64,000 nucleotides of DNA from JBHPGW01 sp042569785 (GCA_042569785.1 JBHPGW010000002.1:38925-102924); one strand, 5' to 3'; counted from the stretch's first letter, positions 16,463 to 25,561 are shown. The notes: generated from the sequence alone by a model not told the origin. Program-made: numbers and translations.

Positions 16463-17800
16463 CTAAATCCCACCAATAATTTCCCAGCGGCCAGGCCGAC
16501 CATCTACCTGTCGAACAAATGGACCGTTGGGCTTAAACGAAGTAACTTTACCTTCCTGCCTGATTTCAACTTCACAAGGCACACGAAGACTCTTTGTTTT
16601 AGAATGATCGGTTGGCTCCCCTATGGAAACGATCCGAATAAAATCAATTTTGCCATAGAATTCTTCTATTTTTTCAGTGGACAAACCACTAAGCAATCTG
16701 CCTGCTTTTTCATAATCTTTGGCAATTAGAGCCTCGAAAAACTGGCGAACTATCTTGACAGCAATTTGCTTATCCGTAAGATCGCCTTGAGACAAACCAA
16801 CTGTCTGATGAGTTGTCATGTCGATTCGTGAAACATCATCTGGAACCTCATCATCCAGAAAAAACATTTCAGGGGCAATACGCTGGTTGTAATCGAAAAA
16901 TTCCATTACACCTGTTTGTTTATAATCACCATTTTTTAAATGGTAGACTTCGATAGCCGTAACCAGTTTAGTAGCTTGGTCGACAAATAGCACCTCACGT
17001 TTGTTAGGAGTACTGCTTTGAGGCAGATATGTTACAGTAACAACGATTGGCTCGGATTTATCCTTAGGCTCATCAATGTCCATTTTTACTTTTCTTTCTC
17101 TTTGTTGGAGTTGAAAGCGTTCGACAATACCTTTGGGGTCATGCGATTCCAAAAATTCCAGCAGTTTAGCAACTTCATCTTTTTCCCAGATAGTCGCTAA
17201 TATGTTTTTCCTTTTAACCCAAATTTGTGCTTTGCCTTGTTGCCAGGCTATTACTTTAGGACCATCATCAGGCGACGCCCATTCAGGTAAATACAACCGC
17301 ACACTTTCTATTTGTCCTAATTCATCACATTCGAGCCAACATTCCTTTGGCTCATCTACACCTTCATCAAAAGATATCATATGCAACCAACGTACACTAT
17401 GGCAGGCTTCTATTGTCTGCTCGAATGCATAAGCGGTAGGCATCGTTTTATCGAACATAGTCACTGAAAATACTACCGCTATTATTATTACCGCTGCTGC
17501 CGCTAATTTTGTTATTCTACTTTTCATGATTATTCTCCAAACCTTTAATTGTTTATTAACTTTTCTTAACTTATGGCCCTGTTCTCGAAGAATTTGGTTC
17601 ATAACCTTATTTTCAAGTTTACTTTGACCCCAGGCTTCACTATTAGAAACCAGTTGGTCCTGTAACTGTGTTAACTCTGCAAATTCCAAGCGGCATGATG
17701 GACAATCCTGCAGATGTAACTCAACTGCCTGCTTTTGAGACTCACTTAGAAGCCCTTCAGCATAACCGACCAAAAGTTCTTGATATTCTGTACAATTCAT
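16463..17800 (-). CDS. Zinc-finger anti-sigma factor with a large exported domain
   Basis: A 445-residue single-pass membrane protein. The N-terminus is a zf-HC2 anti-sigma zinc finger (Cys3, His29, Cys33, Cys36 in HLQDCPSC). Residues about 96-115 (KLAAAAVIIIAVV) span the membrane, and about 325 residues follow outside. It overlaps the upstream ECF sigma gene by four bases, the standard arrangement for a sigma and its antagonist. An in-frame ATG at residue 92 (17527) has GGAG seven bases upstream, so a shorter form lacking the zinc finger could be made. The exported domain is paralogous to that of 18482-19816. Confidence 0.8.
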   Translation of the reverse strand: MNCTEYQELLVGYAEGLLSESQKQAVELHLQDCPSCRLEFAELTQLQDQLVSNSEAWGQSKLENKVMNQILREQGHKLRKVNKQLKVWRIIMKSRITKLAAAAVIIIAVVFSVTMFDKTMPTAYAFEQTIEACHSVRWLHMISFDEGVDEPKECWLECDELGQIESVRLYLPEWASPDDGPKVIAWQQGKAQIWVKRKNILATIWEKDEVAKLLEFLESHDPKGIVERFQLQQRERKVKMDIDEPKDKSEPIVVTVTYLPQSSTPNKREVLFVDQATKLVTAIEVYHLKNGDYKQTGVMEFFDYNQRIAPEMFFLDDEVPDDVSRIDMTTHQTVGLSQGDLTDKQIAVKIVRQFFEALIAKDYEKAGRLLSGLSTEKIEEFYGKIDFIRIVSIGEPTDHSKTKSLRVPCEVEIRQEGKVTSFKPNGPFVRQVDGRPGRWEIIGGI

Positions 17801-18348
17801 TTGCGCACCTCATCATTTCTTTGATGCTTTTGTTGATTCATGGATTTACGTAACATGCTATATGCCCGCGAAAGTGTTTTTGTAACCGTACCCACCGGCA
17901 TACCAAGTTTTTCCGCAACCTCGCTGCAGGATGAACAGCTGTAATAACGCAACAAAATCACTTCCCTATAGGGCCCAGACAGCTCCGCGATCGCCTTTTC
18001 AAGACCATAACCTTTTGAGAACTCAGGGGCAGGTCCAAACTCTGATACCGAATGCACAACCTCTCGTCGGCGACGACGTTCCTGGCTTTTTTGCTCTTCC
18101 TTTACTACTCGCTTAGCAACGCCAAGCAGCCACGAAAAGAACGAGTCCGGCTTTTTCAGCTTCTCCAAAGCAAAATAAGCTCGAACAAATGCTTCTTGCG
18201 CGATCTCCTCGGCATGCTCCTTATTGCCTAACTGTCCAACCAAATGAGCCAACAGAGCCGGCTGATAAGATTCCACAAGATGCCGAAAATCATCAGAATG
18301 CCCATTTAAAGAACGCTCAATATAATATCTATCAGTTTGATTCATCAT
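17797..18348 (-). CDS. ECF-type RNA polymerase sigma factor
   Basis: A 183-residue sigma70-family protein with only regions 2 and 4. Region 2 contains EEIAQEAFVRAYFALEKLKKPDSFFSWLLGVAKR (about 45-80); region 4 is the helix-turn-helix SCSEVAEKLGMPVGTVTKTLSRAYSMLRK (about 140-170). It directs RNA polymerase to a small regulon and is presumably held by the overlapping zinc-finger protein downstream. The ECF subgroup and signal cannot be read from sequence. Confidence 0.88.
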   Translation of the reverse strand: MMNQTDRYYIERSLNGHSDDFRHLVESYQPALLAHLVGQLGNKEHAEEIAQEAFVRAYFALEKLKKPDSFFSWLLGVAKRVVKEEQKSQERRRRREVVHSVSEFGPAPEFSKGYGLEKAIAELSGPYREVILLRYYSCSSCSEVAEKLGMPVGTVTKTLSRAYSMLRKSMNQQKHQRNDEVRK

Positions 18349-18425
18349 AACATCCCAAAAAACCGTTAAACCACTGAGTTCTCACTATATAGTGGACAAC
18401 GCAAGGGTTTTGCGACACAAAAAAT

Positions 18426-18456
18426 AAAAAAAAAGGCCGATTCGCAAAAATCGGCC
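18426..18456 (-). terminator. Intrinsic terminator of the second sigma/anti-sigma pair
   Basis: Read leftwards: AGGCCGA, a ten-base loop, TCGGCCT and a run of nine T. It lies about 25 bp beyond the stop of the 18482-19816 gene and is a near twin of the terminator at 15117-15148. Confidence 0.75.
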
Positions 18457-18481
18457 TAAAACAATCCATTTAACCAAGCGG

Positions 18482-19816
18482 TCAAATACCTCTAAACCCA
18501 CTGATAATCTGCCAGCGGTCCGGCTGACCGTGGACCCGCCTTATCGCAACACAACTCGGCTTCCATATGCTTATTTTTCCGTTTTCTTCTATTTGAACTT
18601 CACAATTGACATGGACTCCTGTGCAGTAGTGATCATCTCCGCATCGTCCCGATTTACCACATCGCACGGGCTCATCAATAGAGATGACCTTAATAAACCT
18701 GATCTGGCCATAGGCTTTTTCCATTCTTTCAGCTGGAACACCGCCCCACATTTTACCTGCCTTGGCATAGTCCTGATCGATCAATGCCTGAAGAAAATAA
18801 CGGATCAACTCAACACCAACCTGTTCATCAGTGAGCTGTCCCTGAACCAGACCAATATCATCAGCTGTCTGGTCGACTCGCATTGCGTCTGCTGGAATTT
18901 CATCTTCAAGCACAAACATTTCAGCGGCTATAGCTTGATTGTAATCGTAATATTCTAATATTTGAGCACAATGATCCTGGCCTTCTCTTTGTTCGTAAAA
19001 CTCAATCGATGTTACAAGTTTGGTCGCCTGGTCAACAAACAAAACAAGTTTAGTGATCTCATTTTCAGAGCCTTTCCACATATTCATTAACTTTTTCATT
19101 CCACGTTCGGTATCTGTCATTTCCGTTTCTTCTGTGGTATCTTCAGAAAAAACAGCTGTTACAATAATTGGACTGGCCTTATCTTTAGGCTGATCGATAT
19201 CCAGTTCTACCTTACCCTGAGACTCCAAAAGCTGTAAGCCTGTAAGGGTTGTTTTAGGGTCAAACTGTTCGGTAGACTTAAAGACCATCTTGGCAATCTC
19301 GTTGTCTTTTGAAACGAAGTAGAAGTTTTTCTTTTTTAGCAATATCTCAGCTTGGTTATCTTTCCAGACGATAACTTTGTCTCCGTCATTGCCCCAGGGA
19401 TCGGTCCATGCAGGCATCTGTATGCGAAAATATCTGCCGGCTCCTGTTGTATCAAATTCGATCCAGGCTTGCATTGGCTCTTCATGAGGCGGCCAGAAAC
19501 TTTTAGTATGTATCTGGCGAACACTATGGCTGGCTTGGATGGTTTGCTCGATGGCGTAAGCTGTGGGGATAGTTTTATCGAACATTGTTACTGAAAGTAC
19601 TACTGCTATTATTATTACCGCTGCGGCGGCTAATTTTGTGAAACGGTTCATGATTAATCTCCTTATGAGAAGTTTGTTTTTTATTTCTCTTTTTCTCTCG
19701 GCACGGCTGCTCGGCAGTGTCTCGATTCGGCTCATCAGATCTTCGACAAACCGCTCATCATCGCCGATCGCCTGGCTGAGCTTTTCCAGATTCTGTTCAA
19801 TATTTTCTCTGGTCAT
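18482..19816 (-). CDS. Membrane regulator paralogous to the zinc-finger anti-sigma factor, lacking the zinc finger
   Basis: A 444-residue protein whose membrane segment and exported domain closely match those of 16463-17800 (shared KLAAAAVIIIAVV, SVTMFDKT, PTAYA, and later LVTSIEFY/LVTAIEVY and LTDEQVGVELIRYFLQALI). The 55-residue N-terminus has no Cys/His cluster, so any sigma binding must work without zinc. It overlaps the next ECF sigma gene by four bases, as an anti-sigma factor would. An internal ATG at residue 56 (19651) has AAGGAG seven bases upstream. Tandem duplication followed by loss or replacement of the zinc finger is the simplest history. Confidence 0.7.
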   Translation of the reverse strand: MTRENIEQNLEKLSQAIGDDERFVEDLMSRIETLPSSRAERKREIKNKLLIRRLIMNRFTKLAAAAVIIIAVVLSVTMFDKTIPTAYAIEQTIQASHSVRQIHTKSFWPPHEEPMQAWIEFDTTGAGRYFRIQMPAWTDPWGNDGDKVIVWKDNQAEILLKKKNFYFVSKDNEIAKMVFKSTEQFDPKTTLTGLQLLESQGKVELDIDQPKDKASPIIVTAVFSEDTTEETEMTDTERGMKKLMNMWKGSENEITKLVLFVDQATKLVTSIEFYEQREGQDHCAQILEYYDYNQAIAAEMFVLEDEIPADAMRVDQTADDIGLVQGQLTDEQVGVELIRYFLQALIDQDYAKAGKMWGGVPAERMEKAYGQIRFIKVISIDEPVRCGKSGRCGDDHYCTGVHVNCEVQIEENGKISIWKPSCVAIRRVHGQPDRWQIISGFRGI

Positions 19817-20337
19817 TTTACCGACCTTTCCAATATTTTTCGCAGCCTTTTATGCACCCGCGAAAGCTGCTTTGTCACTGTACCGGTACTTCTACCAACT
19901 ATTTCTGCAACTTCACTAACTCTATGGCCCGTGAAATAACGAAGCGTTACCAACTGTTTTTCAGACTCAGATAACTTCTCTACCGCTGCCAGTAAGCTCT
20001 GCATATCGTCATCAAGCCTGCCATTAGGTTTCTCGATTTTTTCAGCTATAGCCGTCTTCAGAAGTGTTTCTCTGGATTCCTTTCCCGCCCGATCAAGTGC
20101 GCACCTGCGGGTGATCTTCATCAGCCACGGCCCGAATACTTTGCGGTTTTTCAAAGTCGAGAGCTTTTCAAAAGCGATCACAAACCCGTCCTGAGCCGCA
20201 TCACTGGCCAGATGATGCTCGCCAAGCACACCGAGCGCAACAGCCCTTGCTCCGCGTTCGTAACGCTTGACAAGCATCGCGAACGCATCTTTTTCGCCGT
20301 TCAATACAGCTTCTACCAACTCAACATCTGTCCGCAC
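19813..20337 (-). CDS. ECF-type RNA polymerase sigma factor
   Basis: A 174-residue ECF sigma: region 2 (HLASDAAQDGFVIAFEKLSTLKNRKVFGPWLMKITRR, about 42-78) and region 4 helix-turn-helix (HRVSEVAEIVGRSTGTVTKQLSRVHKRLRK, about 135-165). Four-base overlap with the downstream membrane regulator implies they act as a pair. It is clearly diverged from the other sigma factor in this block, although their partners are close paralogs. It follows the terminator of the frameshifted gene, so it probably has its own promoter in 20338-20440, which I could not pin down. Confidence 0.88.
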   Translation of the reverse strand: MRTDVELVEAVLNGEKDAFAMLVKRYERGARAVALGVLGEHHLASDAAQDGFVIAFEKLSTLKNRKVFGPWLMKITRRCALDRAGKESRETLLKTAIAEKIEKPNGRLDDDMQSLLAAVEKLSESEKQLVTLRYFTGHRVSEVAEIVGRSTGTVTKQLSRVHKRLRKILERSVK

Positions 20338-20444
20338 CTGATTCGGGCCTCCATACAGAAACGCTTCTGCTATTATAGAGTAAATAATTGACGAAAATGC
20401 GACAAGAAAATTAAAAAGTGAGATGGATGAGAAAAAACGTGACA

Positions 20445-20502
20445 GAAAAAAAGGTTAATTGGCGAAAAGGCTTATTCATTTAAAACCTCTCACCAATTAA
20501 CC
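20445..20502 (-). terminator. Strong intrinsic terminator of the frameshifted exported-protein gene
   Basis: Arms GGTTAATTGG and CCAATTAACC (20453-20462 with 20493-20502) form a perfect ten-base stem that extends imperfectly inward, followed leftwards by TTTTTTTT. It starts about ten bases after the stop at 20513. Confidence 0.8.
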
Positions 20503-20512
20503 AATTTATGAA

Positions 20513-21143
20513 TTATTTATTCGGCACTGGTGCTTTAGTAGTCCCAGTCGAAATCTTTTTCTGATGTATCGCTCCTTCTCTGACCGCTATCCCGGTAATG
20601 CCTGAATTCTCGTTGTTTTCGTGTTTTGCCATGTCGAAAGTCTTCGTCCCATCGGTGTCCATCCCTGCGACTACGTTGATCTGATTCGCATCTTTGATAA
20701 TGGTCGAAACCTCTACGACTCCTGCGTCCACCCTGGCGACGGCGACCTTGCCCGAAGTTTTTCCTCGAATGGGATCGGTATTGAGGCCTGTCCATTTCCC
20801 AGCACTGTGACTTTGCATCCTGACGATGGCGACCTGCTTTGCGTTGTTTACGAGTAGCTCTATTTCCTCTTGACTCTTGCTGTTCTTTGCGGAACTGACG
20901 CATCCCTTTCAAGAGTCGGCCCATTTTTTCTCCATCATTTTGCTCGTAAGCTTCCGTCATTTCGGCAAGCCACTTGTCAATGGAACGTCCTTTGTGAAGG
21001 CCCCTTTTTCGCTGACCATCTTTGCGCATTTGCTGTTGCCCTTCACCCTGATACGGTTTAGCACGATGTCCGCGAGCCATTAACTCTCCAGCACCACCGA
21101 CCAGGATTAAAGCGGCTACAATAAGTGTTAGTTTCTTCAACAT
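20513..21143 (-). CDS. Exported basic protein, apparently disrupted by a one-base frameshift
   Basis: The gene opens with AAAGGAG six bases before an ATG and encodes a signal peptide (MLKKLTLIVAALILVGGAGELMA) and a charged helical region to about residue 90 (GRLLKGMRQFRKEQQES). In that frame the rest, to 20535, is Arg/Gln-rich and looks like noise. The next frame instead continues sensibly as QEEIELLVNNAKQVAIVRMQ and runs to 20513 with balanced composition, just before a strong terminator. The switch lies near 20865-20905. A mutation, a sequencing error or recoding would all fit. Without the shift the intact reading frame is 20535-21143 (202 residues). The function is unknown. Confidence 0.6.
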
Positions 21144-21293
21144 TTTTTGCTCCTTTCAAATTAGGGTTTTTATTATTAGTTTTTTGTTCTCTGACTATAT
21201 AGACGAACTCAGGAGCTGTTTTATTGCACGCTTATAGAAAAAAACCAAAAAAACACCCCCAAACAAAGCCCAGAGCGCAAGCGACGGGATATT

Positions 21294-21713
21294 TCACCCA
21301 CCCAGCAACCCGAAATTTTGCTTTTCAGTCAAGACAACCCACGCCCGCCAGTCCTTTTTACTGATCAGTATCGGCTCAATGGGGTAAACGTCTTTGAGCC
21401 AGACAAAAACCGCAAACCGCGAATCAGCCTTGCTCAGCCAGTAATCATCACCACCGAGAACCAGGTGATTGTATTCCTCTTTAAGGCCAACCACCTTTGC
21501 CGGCGTCAGGTTACTGAAACTTTTAACATCAGCCACCGTCCCAACCGCGCAGACTGCACCGGAACTGACCTTGAAAAAGATTTTGTCACCTACACCGATA
21601 CCCCCGAAAGGTTCACGTCTTGTCCTGGTCAGCCGAGACTCGACTACTTTGCTGCCGTCAAGGATCGCGTTTAGATAAGGCTGCTTCAAAATCGCAAGAT
21701 GATAGTTAGACAT
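21294..21713 (-). CDS. ASCH-domain protein
   Basis: The start is taken at MSNYHLAILKQPYLNAIL (21713) because the 12 residues ahead of it look non-coding. The 139-residue product is a single ASCH domain: the motif LKQPYLNAILDGSKVVESR is the family's conserved N-terminal lobe, followed by GVGDKIFFK and a beta-rich core. ASCH domains have a PUA-like fold and bind RNA or modified nucleosides in several known cases; no catalytic assignment is possible here. It is isolated, with the EamA transporter gene divergent from it. Confidence 0.75.
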   Translation of the reverse strand: MSNYHLAILKQPYLNAILDGSKVVESRLTRTRREPFGGIGVGDKIFFKVSSGAVCAVGTVADVKSFSNLTPAKVVGLKEEYNHLVLGGDDYWLSKADSRFAVFVWLKDVYPIEPILISKKDWRAWVVLTEKQNFGLLGG

Positions 21714-21874
21714 AACACAAACCATACAGAAAACGCCCCAAAACATCAAGGATTATTCATCGCAAGTGGGATATGTTTGTTGGCTTTGCTGGGGCACAAG
21801 AAAAAAATGGATTGCTCATTTGGATAGAGGCGTTTAGAATGGGCCTTAAATCTTGAGCAAAGGAAAAACTGATT

Positions 21875-22741
21875 ATGAACGAAAACCATACAACTAAAGG
21901 TGCGGCTTTGATAATCTCTTCGAGCCTGATCTATTGCCTGATGGGAGCTATGGTCAAATACGCCTCGCATATCGACTCTTACACTGTAACACTTTTTCGT
22001 TTTGTGATCGGACTGGCGATCTTAGGCTCAGCGGCGATGTCCGGCAGGATAAAGCTTAACTTTGTACACAACTGGTTATTGTTTTTTCGCGGCCTGATAG
22101 GATGTACAGCGGTATTTATCTTTTTTCTCTCTATAGCAAAAATCGGGCTTGGCAAGGCAACGGTTATCGGCTATATGTTCCCGATCTTTGCAACCATCTT
22201 AAGTGCTATATTTCTAAGAGAAAAAATAACCCTAAAGATCGCTGTCGCCGTCTTAACCGCTTTTCTCGGCATCTACCTTCTAACAGCCGGCGACAACGCC
22301 GGGCATTCTTTCTTCAAAGATTTCGGTAAATACGAAGCTCTGGCAATACTCGGTGCCTTTCTCGGCGGAACCGCCATCGTAATTATAAGAAAGCTGCACA
22401 GTACAGATTCTGCTTATGCGATCTTCTTCGCTCAATGCACTATAGGCATTTGGCTGATGATCATGCCGGCTAACATGGCTTCTACAAAGATAGGATTTTC
22501 CGGCGTAATACTGCTGCTATGTATAGGCCTGACCGCCGCGATAGGCCAACTGATGATGACACAGGGCTACAAATACCTCAACGTCGCCACAGGCTCATTA
22601 CTTGGAATGCTGACACCTGCGATAAACTTCATCATCGGCCTGACGATCTTCAAAGAAGCAACAACACCAACCTCGATCATAGGAGCTATAATAGTGGTCG
22701 CATCCTGCACAATAGTACTGTCTGCCAAAAACAAATCTTAA
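21875..22741 (+). CDS. EamA-family (DMT superfamily) transporter
   Basis: A 288-residue protein with ten predicted membrane segments in two EamA halves (about 1-140 and 150-288), typical of drug/metabolite transporters. The end of the first half reads AVLTAFLGIYLL and that of the second TPTSIIGAIIVVASCTIVL, both family hallmarks. The cargo is unknown. AAAGGA lies about eleven bases before the ATG. Confidence 0.88.
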   Translation: MNENHTTKGAALIISSSLIYCLMGAMVKYASHIDSYTVTLFRFVIGLAILGSAAMSGRIKLNFVHNWLLFFRGLIGCTAVFIFFLSIAKIGLGKATVIGYMFPIFATILSAIFLREKITLKIAVAVLTAFLGIYLLTAGDNAGHSFFKDFGKYEALAILGAFLGGTAIVIIRKLHSTDSAYAIFFAQCTIGIWLMIMPANMASTKIGFSGVILLLCIGLTAAIGQLMMTQGYKYLNVATGSLLGMLTPAINFIIGLTIFKEATTPTSIIGAIIVVASCTIVLSAKNKS

Positions 22742-22816
22742 ATCTATATAATAGTTGTAAATTAATCACAGATCTTCTATTTTATTAGATAATAGTGGTT
22801 AGTCTGGAGACGCCTA

Positions 22817-23701
22817 ATGAGAGTAATATGGTTTTGTGCTGCGGGACACTCTTTTTTTGTAGGTATAGGCCTGATTATTGTCGCTACACTTCTGTCAGCT
22901 ATTTCTAAAAAACTGTACTACAAACTTACAATATACTCTCTAACAATTATTGGGGGCTTATTTATATTCTTATCTGCTACCCCGTTGCCATTGTGGTTTT
23001 ATATTATCTTGGCAACTTCTGTTTTTGTTTGTTTTTTATTTTCTGTTTTGAGTAAATCTTTGGGTCTAAAATTATCAATGTTAATACCTATCACAGCTTT
23101 GTCCTTGTCAATAGTTGCTTTGCTGATAGAACTGCCATATTATCTTAAGCCATCTTTTGCAAAAAACAAATTTGAAAGACTATATATAATTGGCGACTCA
23201 GTAAGTGCCGGAATCGGAAACAAGCAAGAAAAAACCTGGCCTAAAATACTGCGTACAGAATATAATGTTGATATAGTTAATTTATCGGAATCAGGAGCTA
23301 CCGTTGCTACGGCAATTCATCAGGCTGCTCAGATAACCTCTGAAAACGCTATTGTTCTGCTTGAAATAGGAGGCAATGATTTGTTTGTGCCTAAGCACTA
23401 TTTTCAATTTGAGCAGGACCTCAGACAGATACTGGAAATAATTTGCAACCCAAAACGTACAATTGTCATGTTAGAACTACCTCTTCTGCCACATCAGGTT
23501 AAATACGGAAAAATCCAAAGGGCGCTTGCAAAACAATTTAATGTTATCTTAATACCAAAACGATTTTTTGTAAGTGTCCTATCTGCTAAGAATACCTCTA
23601 CTGACCTTGCGCACCTTTCACCGTCAGGCCATGAGTTTATGGCAAAAAAAATATGGTCACTGATAGGATCACAATTAGACTCAGTAACAACAAAAAAATA
23701 A
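22817..23701 (+). CDS. Membrane-anchored SGNH/GDSL-type esterase
   Basis: A 294-residue protein in two parts. Residues about 10-110 form four hydrophobic segments; from about 120 an SGNH hydrolase domain follows. Block I is IIGDSVSAG (Ser128), block III is IGGNDLF, and block V is STDLAHLSPSGHEF with the catalytic Asp and His. GGAG lies eight bases before the ATG. The four-segment anchor would hold the esterase at the membrane surface. The DNA is AT-rich relative to the upstream transporter, so it may have been acquired. The substrate is unknown; carbohydrate or peptidoglycan esters are typical for the superfamily. Confidence 0.8.
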   Translation: MRVIWFCAAGHSFFVGIGLIIVATLLSAISKKLYYKLTIYSLTIIGGLFIFLSATPLPLWFYIILATSVFVCFLFSVLSKSLGLKLSMLIPITALSLSIVALLIELPYYLKPSFAKNKFERLYIIGDSVSAGIGNKQEKTWPKILRTEYNVDIVNLSESGATVATAIHQAAQITSENAIVLLEIGGNDLFVPKHYFQFEQDLRQILEIICNPKRTIVMLELPLLPHQVKYGKIQRALAKQFNVILIPKRFFVSVLSAKNTSTDLAHLSPSGHEFMAKKIWSLIGSQLDSVTTKK

Positions 23702-23729
23702 CTCATAAAACAAGTTCTGGCCTATACGG

Positions 23730-24089
23730 TTAATTCTCGAATTTTAGCCAGGGGGATATTTCTTTTGTGATCTTTGGGCCTATGCCTTTGACTTTCTGCA
23801 GGTCGTTGCATTCTTTAAAGGCTGGTTCGGTAGTGTTTAGTTTCGAAAAGTTTTCCCGGTAAGCTACAATTGCCGCTGCTCTGGTAATGCCTATCGAGGG
23901 CAGTCTGCTTAAGCTGGCCACAGAAGCTGTATTGGGGTTTATCTTGTCGTCCAGTTTAGCTGAAGATCGCTCTGAACCGTGGTGGCTTGTGAAGACAAAA
24001 AAAAGCGACAAGCCAACCGCCGCTGCTATAGCGATAACAAACGCGAAAGATCGGATACCGCTGCGTTTTTGATTTAGCTCACTATTCAT
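23730..24089 (-). CDS. ComEA-like helix-hairpin-helix protein with an N-terminal membrane anchor
   Basis: 119 residues: one membrane segment (about 13-32) and then the ComEA helix-hairpin-helix domain, with KINPNTASVASLSRLPSIGITRAAAIVAYR and CNDLQKVKGIGPKITKEI. Such proteins bind DNA at the outer face of the inner membrane in natural transformation, but small ComEA-like proteins also occur without competence. Its start shares one base with the stop of the GH10-like gene upstream. No other competence gene is in the window. Confidence 0.8.
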   Translation of the reverse strand: MNSELNQKRSGIRSFAFVIAIAAAVGLSLFFVFTSHHGSERSSAKLDDKINPNTASVASLSRLPSIGITRAAAIVAYRENFSKLNTTEPAFKECNDLQKVKGIGPKITKEISPWLKFEN

Positions 24090-25561
24090 TATCGATTGAA
24101 GATAAGCTCTCGCAGTTGTTTTAATTTTTGAAAGGAGTTTTTATAGTTGAGATTCTCGGTAAGCAGGCCGCTCTCGGCAATAATACTGTCTTTTCTATCT
24201 GCAAGATTGGAATATGATACACAATCGACAAAAGGCTTACTAAGTGCGATCCTGTAAAATTGCTCGATCCACTGGCCCTGCTGGAGTTGGCCCCAGTTGC
24301 CGAACAAATTATCCGGTTCGCCATTGCTATTTGAATCACCGCTTTGGCCTGGTATTTCAACATCGCTTATATATAGAGGTTTACCGAGGTTCGCGAAATA
24401 ATCCAGAACCGCCGAGACCTGCAACATATCTCTCGGCAGCATTCCATTCTGTTTTTTGCCGAACCGCATCTGAAGCCCGAATGCGTTAAAATTAATACCG
24501 CTTTGGGCAACCATATCCAGATACACCAAAGGCGGTATGGTATGCGGAACTGACGAATAATACTCACCCCAGGGATTGGAAATTTCTATTATCCTAATGG
24601 CCCTGTCGGAAGTTTGCTTGACTGCCATGTTAGAGGCCCGTGTCATTTCCAGAACCTGCTCAAAGCTGAAACCGAAATGGTTATAGATATTGAGCCCGCT
24701 TATAACACGCCACGCACGGACACTGCCGGCATATCGACCTACAACTTCGGTAAGAAATTGATACGCGGCGTCCCGAATCTTACCAAAGCTCATTGACTTA
24801 TGCAGCAGCCATTTCGGCAGATATTGTTTCGAGAAACAAAGTAAGGGGCCGGCTGCTATAGCAAGCTTTCGCCTGGCAAGCACATTAACACAAGTATCAA
24901 GGGCCGAAAAATCATACACGCCCTTTTCCGATTCTATTTGAGCCCAGTTCACAGGTATGGTGACAAAACCGAACAGTTCCATAAGCTTGTTGATATATTT
25001 CGGATTATGTATCTGTCCGGGCTCTACCGTACAGCCAAGACATCCCCTGCCGAATCCCCTGCTTTTGCACCTGGCGTCAAAGAGAAGTTGAGCCTGTTTG
25101 TTAGCGAGTTTTTCGGAAAAATCACACGCCTGCTTCAGTGTCTGATCGGCAAGTTTGGATGCTGCGGGCGCATCGGCAATGTTCTGGATCGCACGAATAA
25201 AAAACTTTTGTGCTTCTTTGGGCGATTCAACCAGGCCTTCTATGTTACTGAAAAACGACCAGTCTTCACGTTTGGATACGATCTGCATTAGTTTTGCGCG
25301 GGCAATTTCGACATTGAGGTTGTATGGGCGATCTCTTTCCGGAAGGCAGGTTGTCGGCAAAAGTATACTTTGGGATTCACTCACAGGCCAGACCAACGCC
25401 AGGCCCGCGGTTTCCTGTGTCGGTTTTTGGCAGTCGATAACGCCGTTTTTAAACTTGATCCTGGCATGACGAACTGCGATACCATCTGTACCAAAAAGGT
25501 ATGCACCACAAAAATCGAATTTCTTTAACGGTTGGCCATCTTTAAAAACCTGAAACTTCAT
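24089..25561 (-). CDS. Glycoside hydrolase family 10-like protein with altered catalytic positions
   Basis: A 490-residue protein without a signal peptide. Residues about 170-480 resemble a GH10 TIM barrel: VPVNWAQIESEKGVYDFSALD matches the family's fit-the-frame motif (W...EP..G.Y.F...D), and LGKPLYISDVEIPG aligns with the nucleophile strand (hITELDh). At that position the Glu is Asp, and the acid/base strand reads AWRVISGLN instead of W.VVNE, so classical xylanase activity is doubtful. The N-terminal 170 residues form a separate, unrecognised domain. It may be a carbohydrate-binding or otherwise repurposed barrel. It overlaps the ComEA-like gene by one base. Confidence 0.55.
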   Translation of the reverse strand: MKFQVFKDGQPLKKFDFCGAYLFGTDGIAVRHARIKFKNGVIDCQKPTQETAGLALVWPVSESQSILLPTTCLPERDRPYNLNVEIARAKLMQIVSKREDWSFFSNIEGLVESPKEAQKFFIRAIQNIADAPAASKLADQTLKQACDFSEKLANKQAQLLFDARCKSRGFGRGCLGCTVEPGQIHNPKYINKLMELFGFVTIPVNWAQIESEKGVYDFSALDTCVNVLARRKLAIAAGPLLCFSKQYLPKWLLHKSMSFGKIRDAAYQFLTEVVGRYAGSVRAWRVISGLNIYNHFGFSFEQVLEMTRASNMAVKQTSDRAIRIIEISNPWGEYYSSVPHTIPPLVYLDMVAQSGINFNAFGLQMRFGKKQNGMLPRDMLQVSAVLDYFANLGKPLYISDVEIPGQSGDSNSNGEPDNLFGNWGQLQQGQWIEQFYRIALSKPFVDCVSYSNLADRKDSIIAESGLLTENLNYKNSFQKLKQLRELIFNR

